From assembly GCA_017652705.1 (NCBI GenBank), contig JAGCAM010000049.1, positions 1 through 46,372 of the forward strand: a stretch of 46,372 nucleotides of DNA, written 5' to 3'. Positions 16,954 to 25,455 of this stretch are shown piece by piece. Numbering within the stretch: position 1 is the stretch's first letter; each line of letters begins with the position of its first letter. The notes beneath the pieces are model-generated. The model did not search any database, had not been told where the DNA came from, and saw only the letters and a list, made by a program, of their open reading frames with translations. The position numbers were made by a program, and so were the translations under genes. This DNA is from Kiritimatiellia bacterium. Its GTDB lineage: Bacteria > Verrucomicrobiota > Kiritimatiellia > RFP12 > UBA1067.

Positions 16954-17706
16954 ATGAAAAAACAGGCAAAAGGTTTCACGCTGGTCGAGTTGCTGGTCGT
17001 AATCGGCATTCTCGGCATCCTTATGGGTGCATTGTTCCCGGCGATTACGGCGGCGATGCTTTCCGCGAACACGTCCGCCATGTCGATGCGCGGTCGCAAT
17101 CTGTTTGTCGGCATCACGCAGGCGAACACCGAGCGCGAGGGCGCGGGGTTGACCAGCGTCTGGCCGAAAGATTCGACGCAGAAGAGCGACGACAGCGATG
17201 ACATCGCGGGCATGAATTTCTCCGACAGCGCCAAGTATTTCGAAGAACTCTTCAACATCGCCAAGTACGGCGACGAAGACTGGGCTCCCTACGTGCAGGG
17301 CGTCGACATCGGTGTGCTGTCCGGTTCGGGCGTGCCGGCGTTCACCGGCGGCACCACGCTTAAAGGCGACAACGTGGCGTGGTGTGTCGCGCAGGGCGTG
17401 GTCGACGAGATGGAGGATATCGTGCCGGTGCTCGTCACCCGCAACGCCCAGATCGATCAGCTGCCGACCAGCGGCGGCTCCCACGACATGTCGAAAGACA
17501 AAAGCGAAGTGAAGATGGGCAAGGCCAACGGCGGCGAATCCGATTCTCCCTTCGGCAACAAGGCGTTCATCGTGATCCGCAAAGGAGGCGCGGCGCAGGT
17601 CATCAAGGCGAAATACAACAAGCTCTACATCGTCTACAACCGGCAGAGTTTCGTAATTCCGAGCGGGGTGCAGTTCACCTACCTGAAGACTGGCTGCTCC
17701 AACTGA
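16954..17706 (+). CDS. Type II secretion/type IV pilin-like protein (prepilin)
   Basis: 250 aa. The N-terminus KQAKGFTLVELLVVIGILGI is a textbook class III prepilin: cleavage after Gly7, then Phe, Glu at position +5 and a hydrophobic helix (about 8-30). The rest is a soluble globular domain with two Cys (one near the C-terminus, GCSN). Lentisphaerae and Kiritimatiellae encode many such single pseudopilins outside secretion operons. No other secretion gene is near. Its role (surface structure or protein secretion) cannot be told. The stop is separated by one base from the priA GTG. Confidence 0.85.
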   Translation: MKKQAKGFTLVELLVVIGILGILMGALFPAITAAMLSANTSAMSMRGRNLFVGITQANTEREGAGLTSVWPKDSTQKSDDSDDIAGMNFSDSAKYFEELFNIAKYGDEDWAPYVQGVDIGVLSGSGVPAFTGGTTLKGDNVAWCVAQGVVDEMEDIVPVLVTRNAQIDQLPTSGGSHDMSKDKSEVKMGKANGGESDSPFGNKAFIVIRKGGAAQVIKAKYNKLYIVYNRQSFVIPSGVQFTYLKTGCSN

Positions 17707-17707
17707 T

Positions 17708-19885
17708 GTGCGTGTAAAGGTCGCGATCGACCTTGCGCTCGACCGGCTGTTCGATTACGAAGTGCCGGTGGCGTTGCAGAAGAAGCTGGCCGTCGGCCAG
17801 CTTCTTTCTGTTCCGTTCGGCCACCGCGAGGCCCGCGGGTTCGCGATGGCGGTGACCGGTGCGGAAGTCTCCGTCGGCCCCCCTCCTCCGCATGGGGATT
17901 TCAAACTTAAGCCCGTCGCCGCGATCGTCGATGAGACGCCTTTTTTTTCGCTGCCGTTGCTTGAACTGGTGAAAAGGGTGGCGGGCTACACCTCCGCCCC
18001 GGTGGAGTCCGTGCTGAAAGCGGCGGTCCCAGCGGCGGTGCTGAAGAAGAACGCGCGTCCCCGGGAACTTATGTTCATCGAGCCGGCCTTGGCGGCGCTT
18101 CCCGTGTCCGTGACGAAACGGCAGCAGTGGCTTTACGACCAGATAGTGCGGCTCGGCGGCGGCTGGATGAGCGAACTCTGCCGCGAACTCAGGACGACGC
18201 CGGCGACGATCCGAGAACTCGGGCTCAAAGGGCTCGTCACCGTCGCCGTCAGGGCGAGACGCCGCGACCCGCTCGGCGGGCGCAAGGTTCTGCCGTCGAA
18301 ACCGCTCGGGCTTAACGATGAACAGCGGGCCGCCCTGACGGCGGTGGAGACCGGCGGTAAACCGGTTTTGCTTTTCGGGGTGACCGGTTCGGGCAAGACG
18401 GAAGTGTATCTCCAGGCCATCGCCGGCGAACTGGCGGCCGACCGCGGCGCAATCGTCATGGTTCCGGAAATTTCGCTCACTCCGCAGACCGTGCAGCGGT
18501 TCGCCGCTCGGTTCGGCGACCGCGTCGCAGTGCTGCACTCGGCGCTGTCGGACGGTGAACGCTACGACGAATGGCACCGCATCCGTTCCGGCGCCGCGCG
18601 AGTGGTCGTCGGGCCGCGCTCGGCGGTCTGGGCGCCGGTGAAGAATCTTGGGCTTATCGTCGTGGACGAGGAGCACGAATCAAGTTACAAACAGGAGGAC
18701 ACCCCGCGATATCACGCGCGCGACGTCGCCGTGCTGCGCGGCGCGATTGAAGGAGCGAAAGTAGTGCTCGGCTCGGCTACCCCGTCGCTTGAAAGCTGGA
18801 TGAACGTTAAAAAGGGCAAATACGCTCTGGCGGAGCTTAAGCGCCGAGCCGGCGCCGGCACGATGCCCGCCGTTTCACTCGTGGAAATGACCGGCGGCTC
18901 CATCTATTCCCGGGAGTTGCTCGAAGCGGTGAGAATCCGCCTCGACCGCGGCGAGCAGACCATCCTGCTGCTGAACCGCCGCGGCTACGCCAGATCGGTG
19001 GAATGCGAAGGTTGCGGCTATGTCTTCGAGTGTCCCGAATGTTCCCTCCCCTACACCTACCACCGGGCGGACTCCTGTCTGCGCTGCCACGTTTGCGGCG
19101 GGTGGGCGTCCGGGCCGTCCTGTTGCCCGAAATGCCGTCGGCGGGTTCTCGATTTCATCGGCGTCGGCACCCAACGCGCCGAAGCCGCCCTCGCGAAGTG
19201 CTTTCCCAGGGCGCGGATACTTCGTATGGACGCAGATTCGACTTCGCGCAAAAACTCCCACGACGACATTCTCTCCGCTTTCAGAAGCGGCGAGGCCGAC
19301 ATATTGCTCGGCACGCAGATGATTGCGAAAGGCCTTGATTTTCCCAATGTAACGCTCGTCGGGGTTTTGAACGCCGACAGTTCGCTGCGCATGGCCGGAT
19401 CCGACTTCCGCGCGGCGGAGCGCACGTTCCAGCTGATCTCGCAGGTGGCGGGCCGCGCCGGACGCGCGGCGCTGCCCGGCGAAGTCATCGTGCAGAGCAG
19501 AGACGTTTCTGTCGCGGTCATCCGTCTCGCCGCGAGGGGGGACTACGGCGCTTTCGCCGCCGAGGAACTCAAAGCGCGGGAAGAATGTTTTCTGCCGCCC
19601 CACTGTCACTTCGCCGTGATTGGCATGAAGTCGAAGAACGCCGCTGCCGTCGGCGAATGGGCGGAGATGTACGCTGCAAGTCTGCGACAACTCGGGGATG
19701 TGAAAGTTTCCGGCGCGATGCCGTGCGCACTGGAAAAAGCCGACGGCTGGTACCGGTGGCAGATAACTCTTCGCTCGGAACGCGCATCGGCGATCTGCAG
19801 GGCCTGGCGCTGGATTTCATCCGTGCGTCCAGTGCCAAAGGGCGTGCGCGCTTCGCTGGACATGGATGCATTTAATTTGGTTTGA
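17708..19885 (+). CDS. priA: Primosomal protein N' (PriA helicase)
   Basis: 725-aa superfamily 2 3'-5' DNA helicase that restarts stalled replication forks. An N-terminal 3'-DNA-binding domain begins VKVAIDLALDRLFDYEVP. Walker A GVTGSGKTE is near residue 226 and DEEH near 319. A zinc-binding region with eight Cys in CxxC pairs lies between about 433 and 478. Late motifs include LGTQMIAKGLDFPNV and QVAGRAGR. The length matches E. coli (732). Translation starts at GTG one base after the pseudopilin stop. It may be cotranscribed with that gene, though the functions are unrelated. Confidence 0.94.
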   Translation: MRVKVAIDLALDRLFDYEVPVALQKKLAVGQLLSVPFGHREARGFAMAVTGAEVSVGPPPPHGDFKLKPVAAIVDETPFFSLPLLELVKRVAGYTSAPVESVLKAAVPAAVLKKNARPRELMFIEPALAALPVSVTKRQQWLYDQIVRLGGGWMSELCRELRTTPATIRELGLKGLVTVAVRARRRDPLGGRKVLPSKPLGLNDEQRAALTAVETGGKPVLLFGVTGSGKTEVYLQAIAGELAADRGAIVMVPEISLTPQTVQRFAARFGDRVAVLHSALSDGERYDEWHRIRSGAARVVVGPRSAVWAPVKNLGLIVVDEEHESSYKQEDTPRYHARDVAVLRGAIEGAKVVLGSATPSLESWMNVKKGKYALAELKRRAGAGTMPAVSLVEMTGGSIYSRELLEAVRIRLDRGEQTILLLNRRGYARSVECEGCGYVFECPECSLPYTYHRADSCLRCHVCGGWASGPSCCPKCRRRVLDFIGVGTQRAEAALAKCFPRARILRMDADSTSRKNSHDDILSAFRSGEADILLGTQMIAKGLDFPNVTLVGVLNADSSLRMAGSDFRAAERTFQLISQVAGRAGRAALPGEVIVQSRDVSVAVIRLAARGDYGAFAAEELKAREECFLPPHCHFAVIGMKSKNAAAVGEWAEMYAASLRQLGDVKVSGAMPCALEKADGWYRWQITLRSERASAICRAWRWISSVRPVPKGVRASLDMDAFNLV

Positions 19886-19890
19886 GCCCC

Positions 19891-19920
19891 TTGACATGCC
19901 ATACGGAGGTATGGTAGAAA
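19891..19920 (+). promoter_or_regulatory. Promoter of the CsoR-like/permease operon
   Basis: TTGACA (19891-19896), 18-bp spacer, TGgTAGAAA with the -10 at 19915-19920. The spacer contains a perfect inverted repeat (separate entry), an arrangement expected for a metal-responsive repressor or MerR-type activator. Transcript start is near 19927, and AGAGGAGG lies 7-14 nt before the first ATG. Confidence 0.7.
19899..19914. promoter_or_regulatory. Candidate operator: inverted repeat CCATAC-GGAG-GTATGG
   Basis: Perfect 6-bp arms around a 4-nt centre, lying between the -35 and -10 boxes. CsoR/RcnR-type repressors bind G/C-tract-centred inverted repeats flanked by TA-rich arms, and the next gene encodes a CsoR-like protein, so autoregulation is a natural guess. 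The exact sequence is not a copy of any published operator I can cite. Confidence 0.5.
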
Positions 19921-19944
19921 AGACGGCAAGAGGAGGCACTGCAA

Positions 19945-20100
19945 ATGCGTACGGCGGAAACTTCGAAAATCCTGACGCTGCGGCTCAACAAGATCATCGG
20001 GCAGCTGAGTGGAATCAAGAAGATGATCGAGAACGGCAAGTCGGACGAGGCCATCGAGCCGATGGCCGAAGCGTTGGACAGTTTCGCCAAGATGGCGTGA
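19945..20100 (+). CDS. 51-aa CsoR/FrmR-like mini-protein (DUF156 N-terminal part)
   Basis: The short product reads ...LTLRLNKIIGQLSGIKKM... and keeps the first-helix hallmark of metal-sensing repressors of the CsoR/RcnR/FrmR family (R-L-x2-I-x-G-Q-x2-G-I). Full-length members have about 85-100 residues; this one stops inside the second helix. The conserved first Cys ligand is replaced by Ser33/Asp34, and the distal His/Cys ligands are absent. It is therefore either a truncated, possibly inactive regulator or a minimal regulator of another kind. A strong ribosome site precedes it. It shares its reading frame with the permease, separated by one TGA and seven codons. Confidence 0.55.
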   Translation: MRTAETSKILTLRLNKIIGQLSGIKKMIENGKSDEAIEPMAEALDSFAKMA

Positions 20101-20121
20101 TTCTCAGCGGGAGGGAAAACG

Positions 20122-21135
20122 ATGGACGTGGTTCTGAGCACGGTCAAATCTTTTTGGAATGTATTCGCGATGATGGCACCGTGGCTGGTCGTAGGTTTTC
20201 TCGCGGCCGGCGTGATCGCGGTGTGGATTCCACGCGGGCTCGTCATGCGCGTGATGGGGGGCACTTCCGGGTGGAAGGGCATTCTCCGCGCCGTGCTGAT
20301 CGGCGTGCCGCTGCCGATATGCTCGTGCGGTGTTTTGCCAATTGCCGCCGGACTCCGTAAACACGGCGCCGGGAAAGGCCCGATCGCCGCTTTCCTTATT
20401 TCGACACCGCAGACGGGGGTGGACTCCATTCTCGCGACCTATGCGCTGATGGGGCCGGTCTTCGCGTTCGCGCGCCCGGTAGCGGCCGCTTTAACCGGGC
20501 TGATTGGCGGGGGAGCCGTTTCGGCGGTCGGCGGCGACGATGCGTCGGATGTCGCCGTGGAGGCTTCAGAGCAGTCCCAGCGCGGAGTTGTCGCTGTTTT
20601 GCGTCAGTCTTACCGCCGGCTTCTGGGTTCGGTCGTCAAGCCGCTGCTTGTCGGGTTGGTCATATCGGCGCTCGTCACCGTGTGCGTTCCGGATGATTTC
20701 TTCACCAAGGCGTTCAACGGCAGCGACCTGATCGCCATGCCGGTGATGGTTCTTGTCGGTTTCCCGATGTATGTCTGCTCGACGGCTTCCATTCCGATCG
20801 CCGCTTCGCTTGTAATGAAGGGTGTGTCGCCAGGTGCGGCTTTCGTGTTTCTCATGGTGGGTCCTGCGATGAATGCGATGTCCGTGACGACGGTCGTGTC
20901 GCTCATAGGCAAAAAGGCGACTGCCGTCTATGTGGCTGTGATAGCGCTTGGAGCCATTGCCTGCGGCGTCGTCATCAACTTCATTCCCGGAGCGCTTCCG
21001 ACGACGATCGAAAGCGCCTGCAGCGCGGCTGAGCATTCGCCGTCCATTCTCCAGCAGGCGGCGGCGGTATTCCTTGCGGTGATGATGGCGTACAACCTGA
21101 TGCGCCCGTTCCGCATGGCAACCGCGAGTTGCTGA
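20122..21135 (+). CDS. SO_0444-type permease (DUF318 family), putative metal efflux
   Basis: 337-aa integral membrane protein with about eight to ten helices. The two halves repeat: the first has PLPICSCGVLPIAAGLRK (about 64-80, Cys67 and Cys69), then STPQTGVDSI; the second has MYVCSTASIPIAASLVMKG and VGPAMN near residues 215-255. This is the pattern of the DUF318 permease family, whose SO_0444-like branch is annotated as a Cu/Zn efflux transporter. Conserved Cys residues on the transport path fit soft-metal or metalloid export. It is in the same unit as a CsoR-like protein behind an operator-like promoter, which supports metal-controlled expression. GGGAGG lies 7 nt before the ATG. Confidence 0.8.
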   Translation: MDVVLSTVKSFWNVFAMMAPWLVVGFLAAGVIAVWIPRGLVMRVMGGTSGWKGILRAVLIGVPLPICSCGVLPIAAGLRKHGAGKGPIAAFLISTPQTGVDSILATYALMGPVFAFARPVAAALTGLIGGGAVSAVGGDDASDVAVEASEQSQRGVVAVLRQSYRRLLGSVVKPLLVGLVISALVTVCVPDDFFTKAFNGSDLIAMPVMVLVGFPMYVCSTASIPIAASLVMKGVSPGAAFVFLMVGPAMNAMSVTTVVSLIGKKATAVYVAVIALGAIACGVVINFIPGALPTTIESACSAAEHSPSILQQAAAVFLAVMMAYNLMRPFRMATASC

Positions 21136-21175
21136 ACATCCTTGATCTGGTGATGGTGCTGGAGGAGTGCGGTTT

Positions 21176-21244
21176 CGCTAAGTGTCGGGTTAATACAGCG
21201 CCAAGTTTAGGGTCGAAACCGCGCCAAGTGTCGGGTTTGCTTGC
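21176..21244. repeat. Three tandem 23-bp repeats
   Basis: Copies start at 21176, 21199 and 21222. Each begins CGCYAAGT and continues with a GTCGGGTT-like core; copies 1 and 3 share CAAGTGTCGGGTT apart from one base. The 23-bp period is exact. They end 5 bases before the ATG of the ATPase relic. Possible roles include repeated regulator sites or the edge of a mobile insertion. Confidence 0.6.
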
Positions 21245-21248
21245 AGAT

Positions 21249-21395
21249 ATGAGAAAATATCGAAAAAGGATTGCTGACGAAATTCTGTCTTTTAAACTTG
21301 AAGAGGCAGGGGCCGCTCTGGTTGAGGGAGTTAAGTGGTGCGGGGAAACGACTACCTCGGAACAGTTGGCGAAAAGCACTGCCTACATCGATGAT
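21249..21395 (+). pseudogene. Relic of a DUF4143-type AAA ATPase gene (N-terminal 49 codons)
   Basis: The frame begins MRKYRKRIADEILSFKLEEA and continues with VEGVKWCGETTT and ending STAYIDD. This matches the N-terminus of the ATP-binding DUF4143 family (about 400 aa), where the P-loop is GPKWCGKTT. Here the catalytic Lys is Glu33 (one A-to-G change) and similarity ends after 49 codons. The frame stays open to 21674 without family likeness. Such ATPases are scattered, probably mobile genes. The rest of the 21136-21712 gap (577 bases) holds the 23-bp repeats, a GC stem near 21572-21592, the hom promoter, and nothing else I recognise. Confidence 0.6.
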
Positions 21396-21655
21396 ATCCT
21401 TGAGGACGCCCGTCTTCAGGGAAGGCGCATTCGATGGCGCGGCGACGAACATGATGGCCGGAGGGCGCTCGGGACACGTGTTCAACGTCGTGTCGGCCGA
21501 GGCCTCCCGACGGTCTCCGTGGGCTGGCTTCGCCCGGTCTTGAACTGCGAGGAGCCTCGCCCACCGGTGTCTCGCCGCGCCTTTTGCCGCGGCAAGGGCT
21601 CTTGGCAGCAGGGACGGGAAGATGATTTGGAATTTCTGGACACCGCCGCGCACGC

Positions 21656-21684
21656 TTGCAAAAGCGCCGCATAAATAGTAAAAT
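21656..21684 (+). promoter_or_regulatory. Promoter of hom-lysC
   Basis: TTGCAA (21656-21661), 17-bp spacer, TAAAAT (21679-21684). Transcript start is expected near 21691, and GAGAAGG lies 6 nt before the hom ATG at 21713. No attenuator-like leader peptide is visible in the short leader. Confidence 0.65.
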
Positions 21685-21712
21685 ATCCGCTCTTTCCGGA
21701 GAGAAGGTCAAG

Positions 21713-23008
21713 ATGAATCAAATAGGTGTCGGTATACTCGGTTTCGGAACCGTCGGCGCGGGTGTCGCCGACGGACTTTTGAGACATGGCAAGATAATGG
21801 CCGAGCGTCTGGGCGTGGAAATCACGCTGAGGAAAATCGCCGATCTTGACATTGTGACGGATCGCGGCGTCGCGGTGCCGTCCGGAATGCTCACGACCGA
21901 CGCCGGCGCGGTGATCGCCGACGCCGGGACCCGCATCGTGGTCGAGACGATCGGCGGGACCGGAATCGCGAAGAGCCTGGTGCTTGAGGCGCTCAATGCG
22001 AAAAAGTGCGTCGTTACCGCCAACAAGAAACTGCTTGCGGAGCACGGGCGCGAGATTTTCGACGCGGCGAAGGCGAACGGGGTTGACATTTATTTCGGTG
22101 CGGCGGTCGGCGGCGGCATACCGATAATCCGCGTGCTGCGCGAAGGTTTGGCGGGCAACGAAATCGAGTCGGTGCACGGCATATTGAACGGCACGTGCAA
22201 TTACATCCTCACGAGAATGGAAAACGAGGGGCTGCCCTTCGATGAGGTGCTGAGAGACGCGCAGAAACTCGGTTATGCGGAGGCGAATCCGTCGCTCGAC
22301 ATCGATGGATTCGACACGGCGCACAAGGCGTGCATACTTTCGGCGCTGGCGTACGGCTTTCAGCCGACGCTGGATCAGGTGCGGGTGGAGGGCATCCGCG
22401 ACCTGTCCGGCGAGGACGTGAAGTACGCCGCTGATTTCGGTTACCGCATCAAACTGCTGGCCTGCGTCGCCAGAGACGGCGACGAGGTGGAGGTGGGGGT
22501 GCATCCCACGCTGATACCTTTTTCGCACATGCTGGCGAACGTCAACGGGGTGTTCAACGCGGCGATGGTGAAAGGTGACATGTCGGGATACACGATGTAC
22601 TACGGGCACGGCGCCGGGCGGCTGCCGACGGCTTCGACGGTAATCGGCGACATTGGCGACATCGCGCGCAATCTCGCGCACGGCGAGACGCGTTACGAGC
22701 GGGGGGCTCCGGCATACGGCGAGGGGCGCGTAAAGCTCCGTTCGGCGGGCGACATCGTGTCGAAGTTTTACATGCGGTTCATGGTGGCGGACAGACCCGG
22801 CGCGTTCGGGGTCATCGCGTCGGTGCTGGGGCGGCACGCGGTGTCGATATCCGCGGCGTCTCAGAAGGCCGGCGGCGTCGGCGAGGGCCCGGTGCCGGTG
22901 GCGGTGCTTTCCCACGAGGCGAAGACGGCCGACGTGGAGGCGGCGCTGGATGAAATCAGGGAATCCGGCGTGGTGGGGGCCGATCCGGTGAAACTCAGGA
23001 TGATTTGA
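21713..23008 (+). CDS. hom: Homoserine dehydrogenase
   Basis: Reduces aspartate-semialdehyde to homoserine with NAD(P)H, feeding threonine and methionine. 431 aa: Rossmann motif GFGTVGAGV (7-15), then TANKKLLAEHG, the catalytic-domain signature GILNGTCNYILTRME (about 159-173), DIDGFDTAHK, and a C-terminal ACT domain (about 348-430, starting at MVADRPGAFGVIASVLG) that senses an amino acid, usually threonine. The start at 21713 has a ribosome site; a longer reading from a TTG would add 19 residues overlapping the promoter. lysC follows after one base. Confidence 0.96.
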   Translation: MNQIGVGILGFGTVGAGVADGLLRHGKIMAERLGVEITLRKIADLDIVTDRGVAVPSGMLTTDAGAVIADAGTRIVVETIGGTGIAKSLVLEALNAKKCVVTANKKLLAEHGREIFDAAKANGVDIYFGAAVGGGIPIIRVLREGLAGNEIESVHGILNGTCNYILTRMENEGLPFDEVLRDAQKLGYAEANPSLDIDGFDTAHKACILSALAYGFQPTLDQVRVEGIRDLSGEDVKYAADFGYRIKLLACVARDGDEVEVGVHPTLIPFSHMLANVNGVFNAAMVKGDMSGYTMYYGHGAGRLPTASTVIGDIGDIARNLAHGETRYERGAPAYGEGRVKLRSAGDIVSKFYMRFMVADRPGAFGVIASVLGRHAVSISAASQKAGGVGEGPVPVAVLSHEAKTADVEAALDEIRESGVVGADPVKLRMI

Positions 23009-23009
23009 A

Positions 23010-24374
23010 ATGAAAGTGTGCAAATTCGGCGGGTCGTCGCTGGCGAACGCGGCGCAACTCAAGAAAGTGATCGACATCGTGCTGGCGGATCCGGCGCGGC
23101 GGATCGTGGTGGTGTCGGCGCCGGGCAAGCGGCACGAAGGCGACACGAAGGTCACCGATCTGCTTATCGAGCTGGCGGAGCTGGCGATGCGGGGGGAGAA
23201 CACCGACCGGCAGTTCGGGGCGGTGGTGGAGCGGTACGCGGAGATGGCAGCGGAGCTGAACCTTGGCGAGGAGATTGTCCGCAGAATCGAGCTGGACATC
23301 ACCGATCGCCTCGCGCAGGTGGGGTCGCTCGCGCCGGAGGAGTTCATGGACTTGATGAAGGCGGCCGGCGAGGACGACAACGCGAAACTGGTGGCGGTGG
23401 CGTTTGCGGCGCGCGGCCGGAAGGCACGGTACGTCAACCCGAAGGATTCGGGCATGATTCTGACCGGCAGGTTCGGTGACGCCACGCTCGATCCCGACAG
23501 CTATGCGATACTGGGGAGGGCGTTTTCTAATTTCGACGGCATCGTGATATATCCCGGTTTCTTCGGGTACACCCGCGACGGCAAGGTCGCGACTTTTCCG
23601 CGCGGCGGGTCGGATATAACCGGCTCGATTCTGGCGGCGGCGGTGCGCGCCGACGTCTACGAAAATTTCACCGACGTGGATTCGGTATATCCCTGCGATC
23701 CGCGGATCGTGGAAGAGGTGAAGAACGGTGAAGGCATACCGACGATGACCTACCGGGAGATGCGGGAGCTGTCGTACGCGGGTTTCGGGGTGTTCAACGA
23801 CGATGCGGTCATTCCGGCGGTCAGGGCGAGGATTCCGATCAACATACGCAACACCAACCACCCCGCGGAACCGGGTACGATGATCCAGCAGTCGCGGCGG
23901 GTAGTGCCGGGCACGGTGGTCGGGGTGGCGTCGGCCGACGGATTCTGCAACATAGTCGTGGAGAAATACCTGATGAACCGGCAGATCGGGTTCGGGCGGC
24001 GGTTGCTGCAGGTGCTGGAGGATGCCGGAATTTCCTACGAACACATGCCGTCGGGGGTGGACTCGCAGTGCGTCGTGGTGAAGGAGCAGTTCATCCCGAA
24101 GGAGATGGAACACCGGCTAGTTCAGGCGTTGAAAAAGGCGCTGGATCCCGATTTCATCACCATAGAACGCGACCTGACGATGCTGATGATCGTCGGGGAA
24201 GGCATGTGTTACACGCCGGGCATGCTGGCGAAGGCGTGTCTGGCGCTTGCTTCGGTGGGCATTTCGATGTCGATGGTGAACCAGGGTTCGAGCGAAGTGT
24301 CGTTCATGATCGCAATACGGAGTAAGGACCGCGACCAGGCGGTGCGGGCGCTGTACCGCGCTTTTTTCACTTGA
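23010..24374 (+). CDS. lysC: Aspartate kinase
   Basis: Phosphorylates aspartate, the first step toward Lys, Met and Thr. 454 aa: KFGGSS (5-10), then GRGGSD-like PRGGSDITGS near 203-212, FTDVDSVYPCDPR (about 224-236), and two ACT domains at the C-terminus (about 305-450; SVGISMSMVNQGSSEVSF near 418-435). It is monofunctional, not fused to homoserine dehydrogenase as in E. coli ThrA, but the neighbour is the separate Hom enzyme. Its stop codon overlaps a TTGACA just before the mreB promoter. Confidence 0.95.
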   Translation: MKVCKFGGSSLANAAQLKKVIDIVLADPARRIVVVSAPGKRHEGDTKVTDLLIELAELAMRGENTDRQFGAVVERYAEMAAELNLGEEIVRRIELDITDRLAQVGSLAPEEFMDLMKAAGEDDNAKLVAVAFAARGRKARYVNPKDSGMILTGRFGDATLDPDSYAILGRAFSNFDGIVIYPGFFGYTRDGKVATFPRGGSDITGSILAAAVRADVYENFTDVDSVYPCDPRIVEEVKNGEGIPTMTYREMRELSYAGFGVFNDDAVIPAVRARIPINIRNTNHPAEPGTMIQQSRRVVPGTVVGVASADGFCNIVVEKYLMNRQIGFGRRLLQVLEDAGISYEHMPSGVDSQCVVVKEQFIPKEMEHRLVQALKKALDPDFITIERDLTMLMIVGEGMCYTPGMLAKACLALASVGISMSMVNQGSSEVSFMIAIRSKDRDQAVRALYRAFFT

Positions 24375-24379
24375 CACCC

Positions 24380-24408
24380 TTGACGGGAACCGGAAAAATT
24401 CATAGAAT
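24380..24408 (+). promoter_or_regulatory. Promoter of the mreB envelope cluster
   Basis: TTGACG (24380-24385), 17-bp spacer, TAGAAT (24403-24408). Only 9 nt lie between the -10 and the mreB ATG at 24418, so the leader would be 2-3 nt and there is no ribosome site. It is one of the strongest promoters in the window. Confidence 0.75.
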
Positions 24409-24417
24409 ATACGCATT

Positions 24418-25455
24418 ATGTTCGGAAAACTGAAATCGTTCTTCTCGACCGACATCGGCATTGATCTCGGAACGGCTAACTCGCTCGTCTACGTCAAAGA
24501 CCGCGGCATCGTTCTGCGCGAGCCGTCGGTGGTGGCGATCCAGGCTGGGTCCAAGCGGGTGCTTGCCGTCGGCGAGGAGGCGAAGCGCATGCTCGGCCGC
24601 ACGCCCGGGAACATTGTCGCCATCAGGCCGATGAAGTCGGGCGTGATTGCCGACTTCGACATCACCGAGGCGATGATCAAGTATTTCATCGAAAAGGTCT
24701 GTCCGCCGCGGTTCTATTCGAAGTACGCCAAGCCGCGCATGGTGATAGCGGTGCCGTCGGGCATCACCGAGGTGGAGAAGCGCGCGGTGGAGGACGCCGC
24801 GCACGCGGCCGGCGCGGGGAGCGTGTTTCTCGTGGAGGAGCCGATGGCCGCGGCGATCGGGGTGGGTCTGCCGGTGTCGGAGCCGGCCGGTTCGATGATC
24901 GTCGACATCGGCGGAGGAACCTGCGAGGTGGCGATCATCTCCCTCGCCGGCATCGTCCACAGTTTTTCGGCGCGGCAGGCCGGCGGAGACGCGATGGACG
25001 ATGCGATCATGAGCTATATGAAGCGTGTGTACAATCTCCTGATCGGGGAACGCACCGCGGAGGACATAAAAATAAAAATCGGTAGTGCGTACCCGACGGG
25101 CGAGGAGCAGACCTACGAGGTGCGCGGCAGGGACATAGTGGCGGGGTTGCCGAAGACTTTGACGATAACCTCAGAGGAGATCAGGGACGCACTCAAAGAT
25201 CCGGTGGTGCTGATCGTGGACGCCGTAAGGACCACGCTCGACCGCTGCGAGCCGGAACTGGCGGCGGATCTGGTGGATCGCGGGCTTGTGCTTTCGGGGG
25301 GCAGCTCCCAGCTCAAGGGCCTCGACAAACTCCTCTCGGCGCAGACGGGGCTGCCCGTCACGGTGGCGGACGACCCGCTGTCGGCTGTCGCCGAAGGGAC
25401 TGGGGCCGTCATGCACGAACTCGACATCCTCGCCAGGAACAAGCGAGCTTCGTGA
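24418..25455 (+). CDS. mreB: Rod shape-determining protein MreB
   Basis: Bacterial actin that polymerises under the inner membrane and guides the elongation machinery. 345 aa, the usual length. Phosphate-1 motif DIGIDLGTANSLVY (about 11-24), EEPMAAAIG (connect region), phosphate-2 DIGGGTCEVAI (about 163-173), and the adenosine motif LVLSGGSSQLKG (about 288-299). An amphipathic N-terminus (MFGKLKSFFS) is typical. mreC begins within its stop codon (GTGA). Confidence 0.97.
   Translation: MFGKLKSFFSTDIGIDLGTANSLVYVKDRGIVLREPSVVAIQAGSKRVLAVGEEAKRMLGRTPGNIVAIRPMKSGVIADFDITEAMIKYFIEKVCPPRFYSKYAKPRMVIAVPSGITEVEKRAVEDAAHAAGAGSVFLVEEPMAAAIGVGLPVSEPAGSMIVDIGGGTCEVAIISLAGIVHSFSARQAGGDAMDDAIMSYMKRVYNLLIGERTAEDIKIKIGSAYPTGEEQTYEVRGRDIVAGLPKTLTITSEEIRDALKDPVVLIVDAVRTTLDRCEPELAADLVDRGLVLSGGSSQLKGLDKLLSAQTGLPVTVADDPLSAVAEGTGAVMHELDILARNKRAS

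Noticed and set aside
20098-20121. Possible stop-codon read-through or selenocysteine TGA joining the CsoR-like ORF to the permease
   Set aside because: The permease has its own ribosome site and start, and no SECIS-like hairpin follows the TGA.
21396-21655. A structured RNA gene (RNase P, tmRNA, SRP RNA) in the gap before hom
   Set aside because: I looked for their conserved signatures on both strands and found none; only one modest GC stem is seen.
24371-24376. TTGACA as the -35 of mreB
   Set aside because: Spacing to TAGAAT would be 26 bp; the TTGACG at 24380 gives the normal 17 bp.
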